A DNA stretch of 64,000 bases, taken from NCBI GenBank assembly GCA_937922005.1, contig CAKZWV010000039.1, forward strand, positions 12,290-76,289, in the 5' to 3' direction. The position numbers and the translations under genes are program-made. Positions 57,401-64,000 of this stretch are shown here, piece by piece; position 1 is the stretch's first letter; every line of letters starts with the position of its first letter. The notes under the pieces are model-generated. The model was not told where the DNA came from. It saw only the letters and a list, made by a program, of their open reading frames with translations, and did no database searches. The DNA comes from an uncultured Clostridia bacterium (GTDB lineage Bacteria > Bacillota > Clostridia > Saccharofermentanales > DTU023).

Positions 57401-57867
57401 GTATGGGTGATATAAGGTACGATGGTAACCCCTGTAGCCTCGATCAGATCTCGCAAAGCCTCAGTGATCGACGAATAATAGAAGGTTTGGGTTATATTGC
57501 CGACAACGTCCGTAGTCCCCCGGCTCCAGCCTGTGCCATTTAAGATCTTGTCTAGGGCCACGGGAATTGACGTACCACGGCAGCGGACTTCCTGGACGTA
57601 TCGGCCCTGAAGGTCGTCATAGAAGATATGGACTCCCTGGGTCCGGTAGGTGTTCTGATGCTCCACCCCTATGACCCGAAAGACAAAGAGGTTAGAGCCG
57701 TTGTTGGGGTCCTCTGCGCTAAAATATCTCACGGCCTCTGGAAGGGGCTCCGAAGATTCGAGCGTTGCCGCAGACCAGCCTAGTTCTGCGGTTACTTTAG
57801 CGGAAATAAAGAACGAGGGGGCTGCAAGAGTAATCTGTTTGAAATTGTCGTCATATAGCGTAATCAT
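54496..57867 (-). CDS. Phage tail protein with endopeptidase-like head and repeat-built fibre
   Basis: The protein has 1123 residues. About 1-370 is the prophage tail/Tal N-terminal domain that sits under the distal tail ring. From about 470 a series of about 10-residue repeats (GGTITGDNIA type, then AGAVTAGKIA type) continues for about 250 residues and probably forms a beta-helical or triple-stranded shaft. The C-terminal third has four 44-residue repeats (LADKCLRTKHLP plus FQIDYNNIKNQAVGPDKI). The end is GYAAGYDAGYKAAKNK. It overlaps the Dit gene by four bases. It is the likely host-recognition fibre. Confidence 0.85.
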   Translation of the reverse strand: MITLYDDNFKQITLAAPSFFISAKVTAELGWSAATLESSEPLPEAVRYFSAEDPNNGSNLFVFRVIGVEHQNTYRTQGVHIFYDDLQGRYVQEVRCRGTSIPVALDKILNGTGWSRGTTDVVGNITQTFYYSSITEALRDLIEATGVTIVPYITHTGPKISEKKVGIYKEYGKFYGRRFTDGYNGVKVIAEQDSAEIYTALLGRGAGLPVEDKQGEETGGYTRRILFEDVVWSKASGDPVDKPKGQAYVVDPVATALYGYPGTNGKTPRIGTVVFEKIEDPAELLKATWEELQKLNHPKLTFRVSQEHAKGVQLGDWVVARKGNLALKAQVIKAVYDLKNPDQTQSEFGDAKEDYTSEQLRSLEKRVSISIDESSKIIHNDIKNIENTVIEHLGELYWGEEGYNYDLKVGNKWGYPAGIYSFDKPIDQEPTKVICLKAGTLLISNRKDPSGQWIWTTGATGDGIEGLAIRAGTIEGDKIAAGTVTGDNIAGGTITGNNIAGGTITGGKIAGGTITGDNIAGGTITGDNIAGGTITGDNISAGTITGENIAGGTITAKELASAAVTADKIQAGAVDAGKIAAGAVTAGKIASGSVTSKEIVSGAITAEKISAGAVDASKIAAGAVTAGKIAANSIGAEHLQAGAVTAGKIAANAVSAGSIQSGAITADKIAAGAVNAGKIAAGAVSSDSVQAGAITADKIAAGAITADKIAANAVQAKHINAESISTMHLVAGSITTEKINDHAVSDLQLADGAVKDRALAENSVAGRHVQDFAILPRHITGKAITEDKLDSNAVTAPKIASEAVTSAAIKDGAVTGSKLADGFLRTKHLPEIKSDFQIDGYGNIEKESVLTGSLADGAVSRAKLGNESLGSEHLPAASGIFEVDTIHIKNKAVTGPKLADEPMIDANKLADRCLRTRHLPYVGSDFQIDYNNIKNQAVGPDKIRDGAVDNNKLADKCLRTKHLPYVGSDFQIDYNNIKNQAVGPDKIRDGAVDNNKLADKCLRTKHLPYYGRDFQISSNNIADKAVGTDKIKDGAVDNNKLANRCLRTKHLPERGSDFQISSNNIEDQAVGSAKIKDGAITVEKVSTSFWTKLREEAGKYYEDGRKAGYAAGYDAGYKAAKNK
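54640..55140. repeat. 132-bp tandem repeats in the tail fibre gene
   Basis: The period is exactly 132 bases, anchored at 54709, 54841, 54973 and 55105. The units at 54841 and 54973 are nearly identical in DNA, which indicates recent duplication. Each unit encodes 44 residues in frame. Confidence 0.9.
56200..56460. repeat. 30-bp tandem repeats in the tail fibre gene
   Basis: Consecutive 30-base units encode GGTITGDNIA-like decapeptides. Copies differ mostly at silent positions, so the protein pattern is selected while DNA identity has eroded. Confidence 0.85.
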
Positions 57868-58649
57868 AGATATCGTACCTCTTGGCCCTCAATTCTAATC
57901 TTGCCCGCTGGGGAAGAGGTCAAGCGGTCACCATCCGACAGGAAGAAGTCCTCAAGGTTACTTGATGCCTCCAAGTTAGCGCTGATGTTGGCGCTACCTA
58001 TATAGGCCCCCCAGAGTCCTCTAGGGTAAAACTTAAAAGTTGAAGCGCTGGAGCCCCCAGATAAGCCGATATAATGGCCTGTAGTGGTATTGGTAATTCG
58101 CACCTTATCCGTGGCCTCCGCCACCGTAAAAGTGATCTTTTCCGGAATGACCGGGAATTCTGTCACGGCATGAAAGGTATCAGGCAAGGTTAGGTCTAAA
58201 GAAAAATCTCTTAAAAGGGCATTCGGTGACACCCGGAAAGTAACTCTTAGGAGCTCCTCGCCTCGACCTGGAATCCGGATCGATTGAATGGGTGAGACAT
58301 CCGACCAGCTAGCCATCAGGTACCAGCCGTCAAGGGACTCGATTTTTAACTTTTCTTCAGTCTTTTTGACTGCTAGAAGAAAGTCGGCCCTAGCTTTAGC
58401 GGGAACCTCGAAAACAAGGCTAATTTCTCCCGATGCTGTCATAGCCCCCAGAATATACTCCCTCGGAACCTGTTTGCGGGCGTCAAAGTCTTGCACCGTC
58501 TCAAAGCTCCGGGCACTCGCCCCCAGGCCCTCAGAGCGCACAAAGCCCACCCCTGAGCTCCCCGTAAGTTCTCTATTCCCGAACCATACCCGGTCCCCCT
58601 GTAGATAGGATGGCAGGCTGACTAAATCCGTGAATTTATATTGTTTCAA
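57864..58649 (-). CDS. Phage distal tail protein (Dit)
   Basis: The protein has 261 residues. It is placed between the tape measure and the tail-tip protein, as in TP901-like siphophages. The N-terminal part contains the family's DGWYLMASWSDVSPIQ and later RGEELLRVTFRVSPNALLRD; the C-terminal half is a galectin-like beta domain. It forms the hexameric hub at the tail end. It starts two bases after the tape measure gene. Confidence 0.88.
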   Translation of the reverse strand: MKQYKFTDLVSLPSYLQGDRVWFGNRELTGSSGVGFVRSEGLGASARSFETVQDFDARKQVPREYILGAMTASGEISLVFEVPAKARADFLLAVKKTEEKLKIESLDGWYLMASWSDVSPIQSIRIPGRGEELLRVTFRVSPNALLRDFSLDLTLPDTFHAVTEFPVIPEKITFTVAEATDKVRITNTTTGHYIGLSGGSSASTFKFYPRGLWGAYIGSANISANLEASSNLEDFFLSDGDRLTSSPAGKIRIEGQEVRYL

Positions 58650-58651
58650 TC

Positions 58652-61600
58652 TTACACCCCAAGCTTTCCTCTTACTCTTTGCGAGTGGCTACCCTGGCGG
58701 TAGATGTCGTCTACAAAGGTTTCGTAATCATTCCCGCCAAGATTCAGGTTGATTTTTGCGGGCTGCGCTTTGGCGTTTCCGCCTCCTCCAGAGTGCCCGA
58801 TCTTGTCAAGGCGTTCCTGAAGCCCCTTCATTTTGGAATCAAACTCAGGCCCCGGCCCATAGCTCTTGGCACCGGCCCCGGTGGCAAAATCTGGGAGTTT
58901 TAGGCTGTCTTGGGCCGTCCGGCTTAGCTCTTGAGCTGCTGCAGCAACGGCCCCCGTCTGAGATCGCATCCCCTCGGCAAAGGCAAGGGTTAGTGACTTC
59001 CCGGAAGCGTCAAAGATCGGCAGGGTGGCGTCCCTTGTCGTCTTAATGGCGCTTGAGGTGTTGCCTTCTAGGTCTTTTTGAAGAGCGCTAATTTCTCGGC
59101 TTTGCCTTGCCCTTTGTTTACTTCCAACGTCTTTGGTTAGCGTCGTCAATTCGCCGTCAATATGGTCAAAAGCAGGGCCAAAATCGCTTTCTTTAATGGC
59201 TTCTTCGGCCTTCTCTGGAATAGATAGCCAGATTGCCTTGAAGGCTGGCTCCTTGTCATCCAGTTCGGCTGCCAGGCCTTGGACAAAGGCTTGAATAGGT
59301 TTGCGCCCTTCTTGAATGTAGTGCTCAGCGTTCACGCTTGTTTCAGCGGCCTTTTCCTGGATGGCGTAGAGCCTAGCATATTCGGCGTTGATATCATCTA
59401 CTAAGGCCCGTGCATTCTCGCTTAGTTCTTTGTTAGATTCGATCGCCCCGCCATTAGCCTTCACAATCTCATTCACAAGGACCTGGGACTGTTCAGCGCC
59501 TTCAGCGCCCATCTCCTTGAGCTTAGCGATGACGCCTTGATCAATCCCCGACTTCATCAGGGCTTCCACGTTGGTTCTCCATTGCTCCAGGGCTTTTGCA
59601 TGTTCTTCCAGATTAGACTTTATCTCATCAAAGGATAGGGCGGTCTTTTGCTCGATCGCTGAAAAACCTGCATCCGCAGTATCGGAGAACTTTTCAATGG
59701 CCGATTCAGCAGCGGCTAGACGGTCCTCGTAGGTGCTGGCAAGTTCTGAAATGGATAGCCCTTGTTCCTTGGCAAGGCGCACCACCTCCTCAGTGGATAG
59801 CCCCATGCTTTCAGTGAGTGTCTCTAGGCTCTCGCCTAACTTGTTCAGATCGCCCCCTGATAGCTTTGCGATGTCGCCAAGGGTCAGACCCATCTCACTG
59901 AGCTCCGAAACGGCATCTTTTGCGGTTCCAAAGCTCACCTGGTAGGTCTCGGCTAACTCCTCGACAGAGGCCCCTTGATTAGAGGCCATTTGGGCTATGG
60001 TGCTCGTCGTGGTCCCCATATCCTCGGCAAGGCCGGAGATACTAGAGGCCATCTTGTCAAGCTCTTCTTCTGTCATCCCCGCAGCCTGGGCGGCAGAGAT
60101 CCCGAAGGCATCAAAAAAGCCAGCTGCATCTTTGGCGGCTATGCCAAGATTTTCGGCAAGCTTTCCAGCGGCCCCCGTAAAAGCCCCAAAAGAGGCCCCT
60201 GCATCGCCTAAGCTCCGGGCGATCTTTTCCGCCTCCTCCTTTGTGCGTCCATATGTAGTAACGAGTTCCTCCATATGGGCCCGGGCTTGACTTGTTGACA
60301 AGGCAGCCTTCAGTTGCTGCTCGTCGTACTTTTCAAGGGCCTTGGCAGTGGCTTGGTATTGTTCATGAGTCTTAGCAAGGGACAAGTCTAGGGCTTCAAT
60401 GGAGGCTTTCAGATCCTTGACGCCATCTGAATCTTTCGTCGAGAGGCCAAAAAAGATCTTCTTCTTCCCCATGCCGGAGCTTTCCAGCTCCTGGAGCTTC
60501 TCCTTGGCAACTGATAGCTGGATTTCTTGCTCTGTTCTCAGCTCTTTGAGGTCTGCCAGCTGCTTTTTATAAGCTTCTACCTTCGAGAGCTTTTCTAGGG
60601 TCTGGATTTGGTCCTGGACGTTGCGGGAGCATTTGCCAGCATCTTCAGCCCATTCTTTTGAGCTTACGGCGATTTCAGGGTATAGCTTTTTCAGGTTCTC
60701 GATAGTATCCGCAAAAGCTTTTTGCCGGTCGTCGGCTTCTTTGTATTGGTCTTTTAGGGTGCTTAGACTGTAAGCGTAGTTCTTAGCTTCTTGAGCTGCT
60801 TTCTCGTGCCCTTTGAGCTCTTTTGAAAGTTCCTGGTTGCGTTCTTCTCCCGCAGCTGCCAGGCTCTTGAGGCTCCCGGCCAGGGTTTGGGCAGCTTCAG
60901 CAGCCATCTCCTGCTCTTTGCTATTCTTATTCAGCCAGCGATTAAGACTAGATAGAGCGGTGATGGCTAGGCCAATTCCCGCAATGATGAAGCCGATAGG
61001 ATTGGCCTTCATGGCGGTGTTAAGGGCGATCTGCGCAGCCGTTGTTATCGATATCTGACCAGCGAGGACACCATGAGCTAACGTATTAGCCGTGATGGCC
61101 CCGGTCTCAGCAAGAAGGGCCGTTTTTTGGGCCGTAGTGAACGCAAGGCCGTTCTTCTGGACAATGTTGCCTTCTTTTGTGACCACCAGGCCCATCTGTT
61201 TGGCTACTAGCTGCATTTTATGAGCAGAGGTAGCCTCAACAAGGGCGGCGGTCTCAGCTTTTGTAAGAGCTGCCCCGTTCTGCTTGAGGATATTTCCTTC
61301 TTCGGTAACAGTAAGGCCGAGCTTAGCAGCCGCAATTCTCTTTTCCTCCTCCGCCGTGCTTTTTGCCATAGCGTTGGCGTAGATATCACTTACTGAGGCT
61401 CCCTTCTCTAGCCCAGCAAATAGAGTATCCCAGGCCTTGCGTTGGTCTTTTAGTTTCTGCCGGTGATCCGAGAGGTAACGGCTGATCATTTGCCAGGCTT
61501 TGTGGCCCTGTATGCCTGCTAACCCGGAAAGGACCACTCCGGAAAGGGCCCGGAAGTTCTTACCTACAAACCCCGCCAGCTTGCCTATTTGCTTAAGAAC

Positions 61601-62506
61601 CTTTTCCGTAAAAGATCCAAGGTTAGCAATAACGGTCTTAGTACTCTTGAGGTCGGCTTTCTTGCGCCCTTCCTCCCAGGAGGTGATGATACTTTGCACG
61701 CCCCGGGTAACCGCTGCCTTAGCGTTGGCGATGGATGCCGACCAGCTGGCACCGGCTTCCTTAGCAGCCCCCGCAAGAGCGGGGAAGCTTGCCGTCCCCA
61801 TCTTAAAGCCCTTCTCCATGGTGGCAAAGAACTCCTCGGCGGAGATAGCCCCCTTTTGGAGCTGCTTACTTACCTCCTCCCCTGTCTGCCCCGAGGCCTC
61901 GGCAAAGATCTGCATGGCGGGGATGCCTTTGTTGGCAAGCTCCCGGAATACCTCCCCGTTTGCTTTGCCTTGTGTAGCGACCTTCTGCAAAGAGTAAGCG
62001 ACTGAGTTGAGGGCATCATTGGAGGCCGTACCAAAGAGGGCCAGAGCGTCACCAAATAATCCAATGGACGAGACCGCCTTATCTACGTCTTGTCCGGCGG
62101 TCACGAGGCCTTGAACAGCGGAGGCCGCCACATCGAGCCCGTAGGCCGTGCCTTTGACGCTTTGATTTACTTTATCCACCGCCTCCGCAGCAACCTCAGA
62201 ACTTCCGGTCATCAGCTGGATGGAGCGGCTGAATTGATCTAGGGTATCGATCCGGCCTAAGGCCTTATCAATCGAGCCCCGAATCAGGCCCCAGCCCTTA
62301 GCAATCCCCGCAAGGATGAGCTGAGAGCCGACAAAGCCCTTCAAAGTATCTTGGAAGCTCAAAGCCTGATCGTTGGCGCTGGACGTGGCCCTTTCCACGT
62401 TCCCCGTTGCTTCTGCAGCTTTGGCCATCGTGGCAGCAAGGCCCGCATCCCGAGCCCGCAATACAGCCTCAACTACAAATGATTCTTTTGATTCATAATC
62501 TGCCAT
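58652..62506 (-). CDS. Phage tail tape measure protein
   Basis: The protein has 1284 residues and sets tail length. The N-terminal TP901-type region is present (SRSIQLMTGSSEVAAEAV, KVATQGKANGEVFRELANKG, GISAEEFF-like). A hydrophobic segment lies near 500 (NPIGFIIAGIGLAITALSS), followed by long helical regions. Two internal duplications are visible: LGLTVTEEGNILKQNG against MGLVVTKEGNIVQKNG, and a run of STIAQMASNQGASVEELAE-type helix repeats. It overlaps the tail chaperone T frame by 14 bases. Confidence 0.93.
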   Translation of the reverse strand: MADYESKESFVVEAVLRARDAGLAATMAKAAEATGNVERATSSANDQALSFQDTLKGFVGSQLILAGIAKGWGLIRGSIDKALGRIDTLDQFSRSIQLMTGSSEVAAEAVDKVNQSVKGTAYGLDVAASAVQGLVTAGQDVDKAVSSIGLFGDALALFGTASNDALNSVAYSLQKVATQGKANGEVFRELANKGIPAMQIFAEASGQTGEEVSKQLQKGAISAEEFFATMEKGFKMGTASFPALAGAAKEAGASWSASIANAKAAVTRGVQSIITSWEEGRKKADLKSTKTVIANLGSFTEKVLKQIGKLAGFVGKNFRALSGVVLSGLAGIQGHKAWQMISRYLSDHRQKLKDQRKAWDTLFAGLEKGASVSDIYANAMAKSTAEEEKRIAAAKLGLTVTEEGNILKQNGAALTKAETAALVEATSAHKMQLVAKQMGLVVTKEGNIVQKNGLAFTTAQKTALLAETGAITANTLAHGVLAGQISITTAAQIALNTAMKANPIGFIIAGIGLAITALSSLNRWLNKNSKEQEMAAEAAQTLAGSLKSLAAAGEERNQELSKELKGHEKAAQEAKNYAYSLSTLKDQYKEADDRQKAFADTIENLKKLYPEIAVSSKEWAEDAGKCSRNVQDQIQTLEKLSKVEAYKKQLADLKELRTEQEIQLSVAKEKLQELESSGMGKKKIFFGLSTKDSDGVKDLKASIEALDLSLAKTHEQYQATAKALEKYDEQQLKAALSTSQARAHMEELVTTYGRTKEEAEKIARSLGDAGASFGAFTGAAGKLAENLGIAAKDAAGFFDAFGISAAQAAGMTEEELDKMASSISGLAEDMGTTTSTIAQMASNQGASVEELAETYQVSFGTAKDAVSELSEMGLTLGDIAKLSGGDLNKLGESLETLTESMGLSTEEVVRLAKEQGLSISELASTYEDRLAAAESAIEKFSDTADAGFSAIEQKTALSFDEIKSNLEEHAKALEQWRTNVEALMKSGIDQGVIAKLKEMGAEGAEQSQVLVNEIVKANGGAIESNKELSENARALVDDINAEYARLYAIQEKAAETSVNAEHYIQEGRKPIQAFVQGLAAELDDKEPAFKAIWLSIPEKAEEAIKESDFGPAFDHIDGELTTLTKDVGSKQRARQSREISALQKDLEGNTSSAIKTTRDATLPIFDASGKSLTLAFAEGMRSQTGAVAAAAQELSRTAQDSLKLPDFATGAGAKSYGPGPEFDSKMKGLQERLDKIGHSGGGGNAKAQPAKINLNLGGNDYETFVDDIYRQGSHSQRVRGKLGV

Positions 62507-62771
62507 GTTCTGCCTCCCATTCTTGCTGGGCTCTTGCGATTCTTTCTAGTTCTTGCCATTTGGCTTCCTCCTTGGGGGACTCCCCAAAGATAAGGCTTTT
62601 GGCTTTCTCTGTGTTGTACAATTGCGAGACTTCCTGCACAAGGTAGCGACCGTTTGCGTCTACCGCCTCGGCAGCCCTAAGCATAAAAGCAAAATCAGCC
62701 AATTCCCCCATTCGGTGGACTTGCTTCAGGAGCGCCCCGGACTTTCTCGCAGCGTATTCCCCAAGGCTCAT
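62493..62771 (-). CDS. Tail assembly chaperone T segment, probably made by frameshift
   Basis: The open frame of 92 codons starts with MSLGEYAARKSGALL but has a weak ribosome site. The same frame continues upstream without a stop across the end of the G gene, encoding EELDSRTSYQRAIAYGLAYF and then SCSYLEL-like sequence, which is typical of the second half of siphophage gpGT chaperones. It is in the -1 frame relative to the upstream gene. A programmed -1 shift would give the fused G-T protein. No classical heptamer slippery site was found in the overlap. Confidence 0.75.
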   Translation of the reverse strand: MSLGEYAARKSGALLKQVHRMGELADFAFMLRAAEAVDANGRYLVQEVSQLYNTEKAKSLIFGESPKEEAKWQELERIARAQQEWEAEHGRL

Positions 62772-62848
62772 TCTTCTTAGTTCAAGGTAAGAGCAGCCAA
62801 AATAGGCCAGGCCATAGGCAATGGCCCGCTGATAACTAGTTCGGCTAT

Positions 62849-63247
62849 CTAACTCTTCGCTGCCACGCCCTGGACTATTTGCTGGACAAGCTGATCCATG
62901 ATGTTCTGATAGCCTTGTAACATCTGAGCCGTCATCGGGGAGGTCTGCAAGGCCTCTTTTAACGATAAAAAAAGCTTTTGCACCTCTTCGGGCTTACTTT
63001 TCAGGATCCCCTCTTCTATCTCTTTTTCCGTGGGTCTTTCGCTCTTAGGCTCGGTGCAGGTGCCCGCCTGAATGAAATGCACAAGGCCCAAGGGGCTGCC
63101 TTGCTCGATATCGGCCATCAGCTGCGCCACGCCCGTGGAAAAGCTAATGCCAAAGTCAAGCTTGGCCTCTTGCTGGGCGTCTAGATAGCGAATAAAGTCA
63201 AGGCCCATGTAGATCTTGTAGGTTTTATCACTTAGGGTAATATCCAT
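62849..63247 (-). CDS. Tail assembly chaperone G segment
   Basis: The protein has 132 residues. It matches the tail assembly chaperone pattern (MDITLSDKTYKIYMGLDFIR at the start; acidic helical end). It coats the tape measure during tail assembly. It is located between the major tail protein and tape measure genes, the fixed place for this function. Confidence 0.85.
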   Translation of the reverse strand: MDITLSDKTYKIYMGLDFIRYLDAQQEAKLDFGISFSTGVAQLMADIEQGSPLGLVHFIQAGTCTEPKSERPTEKEIEEGILKSKPEEVQKLFLSLKEALQTSPMTAQMLQGYQNIMDQLVQQIVQGVAAKS

Positions 63248-63302
63248 CGCTTATCTCCCTCAATAAAAAGAAAAGAGGAGGCTTTTCGCCCCCTCTTACG
63301 GG

Positions 63303-63806
63303 TTAAACTACTTTCTCAGTACCCCGGAAGGCGTACTGATATTGTGCTTCTTGTGCTTCTGTTAGGGTTACAGTTCCGGACTGAGGAACCCCGTTGATCG
63401 ACATGGTCGTTGAGATCCTAGAAAGGTCAGAAACGTCCGCGGGCACGCTCCAGCCCTGCAGTCTCCCCTGGGCATATTGGGCATCTGCTTTCTTCGTGCT
63501 TGTGTCATAGGTCGACATGTCGACGTCCCAAACCTCAAGGATGGCATCGTCAAGGACTGCCTGCTTAAGCATCTTGTTCAGTTCGTCATTCGAAGCTACG
63601 GCCTCGATCGATAGGGTAACTGTCAGGCCTCCTCCTGAAGTGATTGTCCCGTCTTTGGTGTCGATCCCTTCAACGGATCTTGCATAATCCCAGGTGTGGG
63701 TAGTCTGCAGGGCAAGCTTTACGCCTGTCTCCTGCTTATCCTGGTCCAGTCTCCGAAACATGAGGATTTTATCTTTCCCCTTAATTCCTGTATTTTTAGC
63801 TGCCAT
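63303..63806 (-). CDS. Phage major tail protein, TP901-1 family
   Basis: The tube protein has 167 residues. The start MAAKNTGIKGKDKILMFRRL and the DGTITSGGGLTVTLSIEAV segment are family features; the fold is an immunoglobulin-like tube subunit. It is followed by the chaperone genes. GAGGAG precedes the ATG. Confidence 0.9.
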   Translation of the reverse strand: MAAKNTGIKGKDKILMFRRLDQDKQETGVKLALQTTHTWDYARSVEGIDTKDGTITSGGGLTVTLSIEAVASNDELNKMLKQAVLDDAILEVWDVDMSTYDTSTKKADAQYAQGRLQGWSVPADVSDLSRISTTMSINGVPQSGTVTLTEAQEAQYQYAFRGTEKVV

Positions 63807-63825
63807 AATATTTTCTCCTCTTCTT

Positions 63826-64000
63826 CTATGATAAGGTCCAGGTCATCTCCACATCCACCACCCATAAGTCCTCAGCAGTAGTCTGGTCGGTTCGGGTAAT
63901 GGTGTAAAAATCACCTGGTAAAATTTCTAAGTTATACGGGGTGGTATCTACCCCTTTACAAAGTCTATGCAGTAAGTCATTTGCTATTTTAGTAGCAGGT
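63826..64000 (-). CDS. Phage tail-completion or minor structural protein, truncated by the window edge
   Basis: The last 58 codons are visible, ending DVEMTWTLS before a TAG at 63826. The segment contains IANDLLHRLCKGVDTTPYNL and DFYTITRT. The place just before the major tail protein suggests a head-tail connector or tail terminator. The N-terminus is missing. Confidence 0.6.
   Translation of the reverse strand, partial: PATKIANDLLHRLCKGVDTTPYNLEILPGDFYTITRTDQTTAEDLWVVDVEMTWTLS

Overview
The window looks like a chromosome segment from a Gram-positive anaerobe of the Clostridia (Bacillota). GC content is moderate, Shine-Dalgarno sites are strong (GGAGG), and intrinsic terminators are common. 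It carries an Rnf ferredoxin:NAD+ oxidoreductase operon, an anaerobic-type cobalamin cluster with cobalt uptake, and a TP901-like siphoprophage. The genus cannot be settled from the sequence alone. Many host proteins carry low-complexity insertions or tails (Gly/Pro, Gln/Asn, Arg/Asp or Ala/Thr rich), which gives the segment a distinctive character.

Layout. 1-1.4 kb: a partial Gly/Pro-rich protein and a soluble Ser/Thr kinase, divergent from a MATE exporter (1.5-2.9 kb). 2.9-6.3 kb: a decaying accessory island beside tRNA-Ser. It holds nested minisatellite repeats, an AlbA/Schlafen-type regulator, a frameshifted type I specificity subunit (hsdS) and a 24-residue stub of a DUF4143 ATPase. 6.6-10.7 kb: a two-gene operon of unknown function, with a ZorA-like three-helix membrane protein bearing a very long coiled-coil tail and a large soluble partner. 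10.9-18.8 kb: a cobalt uptake and corrin-ring operon, cbiM-cbiN-cbiQ-[cbiO-cbiD]-[cbiE-cbiT-cbiL]-cbiH/cobJ. Two of its genes are unusual fusions, and it follows a structured non-coding region. 19.4-24.4 kb: uridine phosphorylase, two membrane proteins (one DUF4349), glutamate racemase and an M42 peptidase. 24.6-29.4 kb: a MacB-type ABC system whose third component is a large CARDB-like secreted, membrane-anchored protein. 29.8-34.2 kb: serS, a degenerate Nudix protein, yigZ, yebC and a P-loop/Asp23 fusion. 34.4-39.0 kb: a DUF4015 putative glycosidase, an acyl-CoA synthetase and a thioredoxin lipoprotein. 39.2-39.5 kb: tRNA-Met, tRNA-Glu and tRNA-Val. 39.7-45.0 kb: rnfCDGEAB. 45.1-52.3 kb: a zinc-ribbon membrane protein, 5-formyl-THF cyclo-ligase, mtaB, a small regulated unknown gene, an RNase R-type exonuclease and secG. 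52.35 kb to the right edge: tRNA-Val(TAC), the probable attachment site, followed by the lysis and tail modules of a prophage read on the minus strand.

How the genes work together. CbiMNQO would import cobalt for the corrin methyltransferases encoded in the same transcript. Rnf couples ferredoxin oxidation to NAD+ reduction and ion pumping, as expected for a fermentative anaerobe. The best candidates for undescribed biology are the ZorA-like pair (6.6-10.7 kb), the transporter-enzyme fusion CbiO-CbiD, the structured RNA region before cbiM, and the palindrome-controlled small gene at 48.7 kb.
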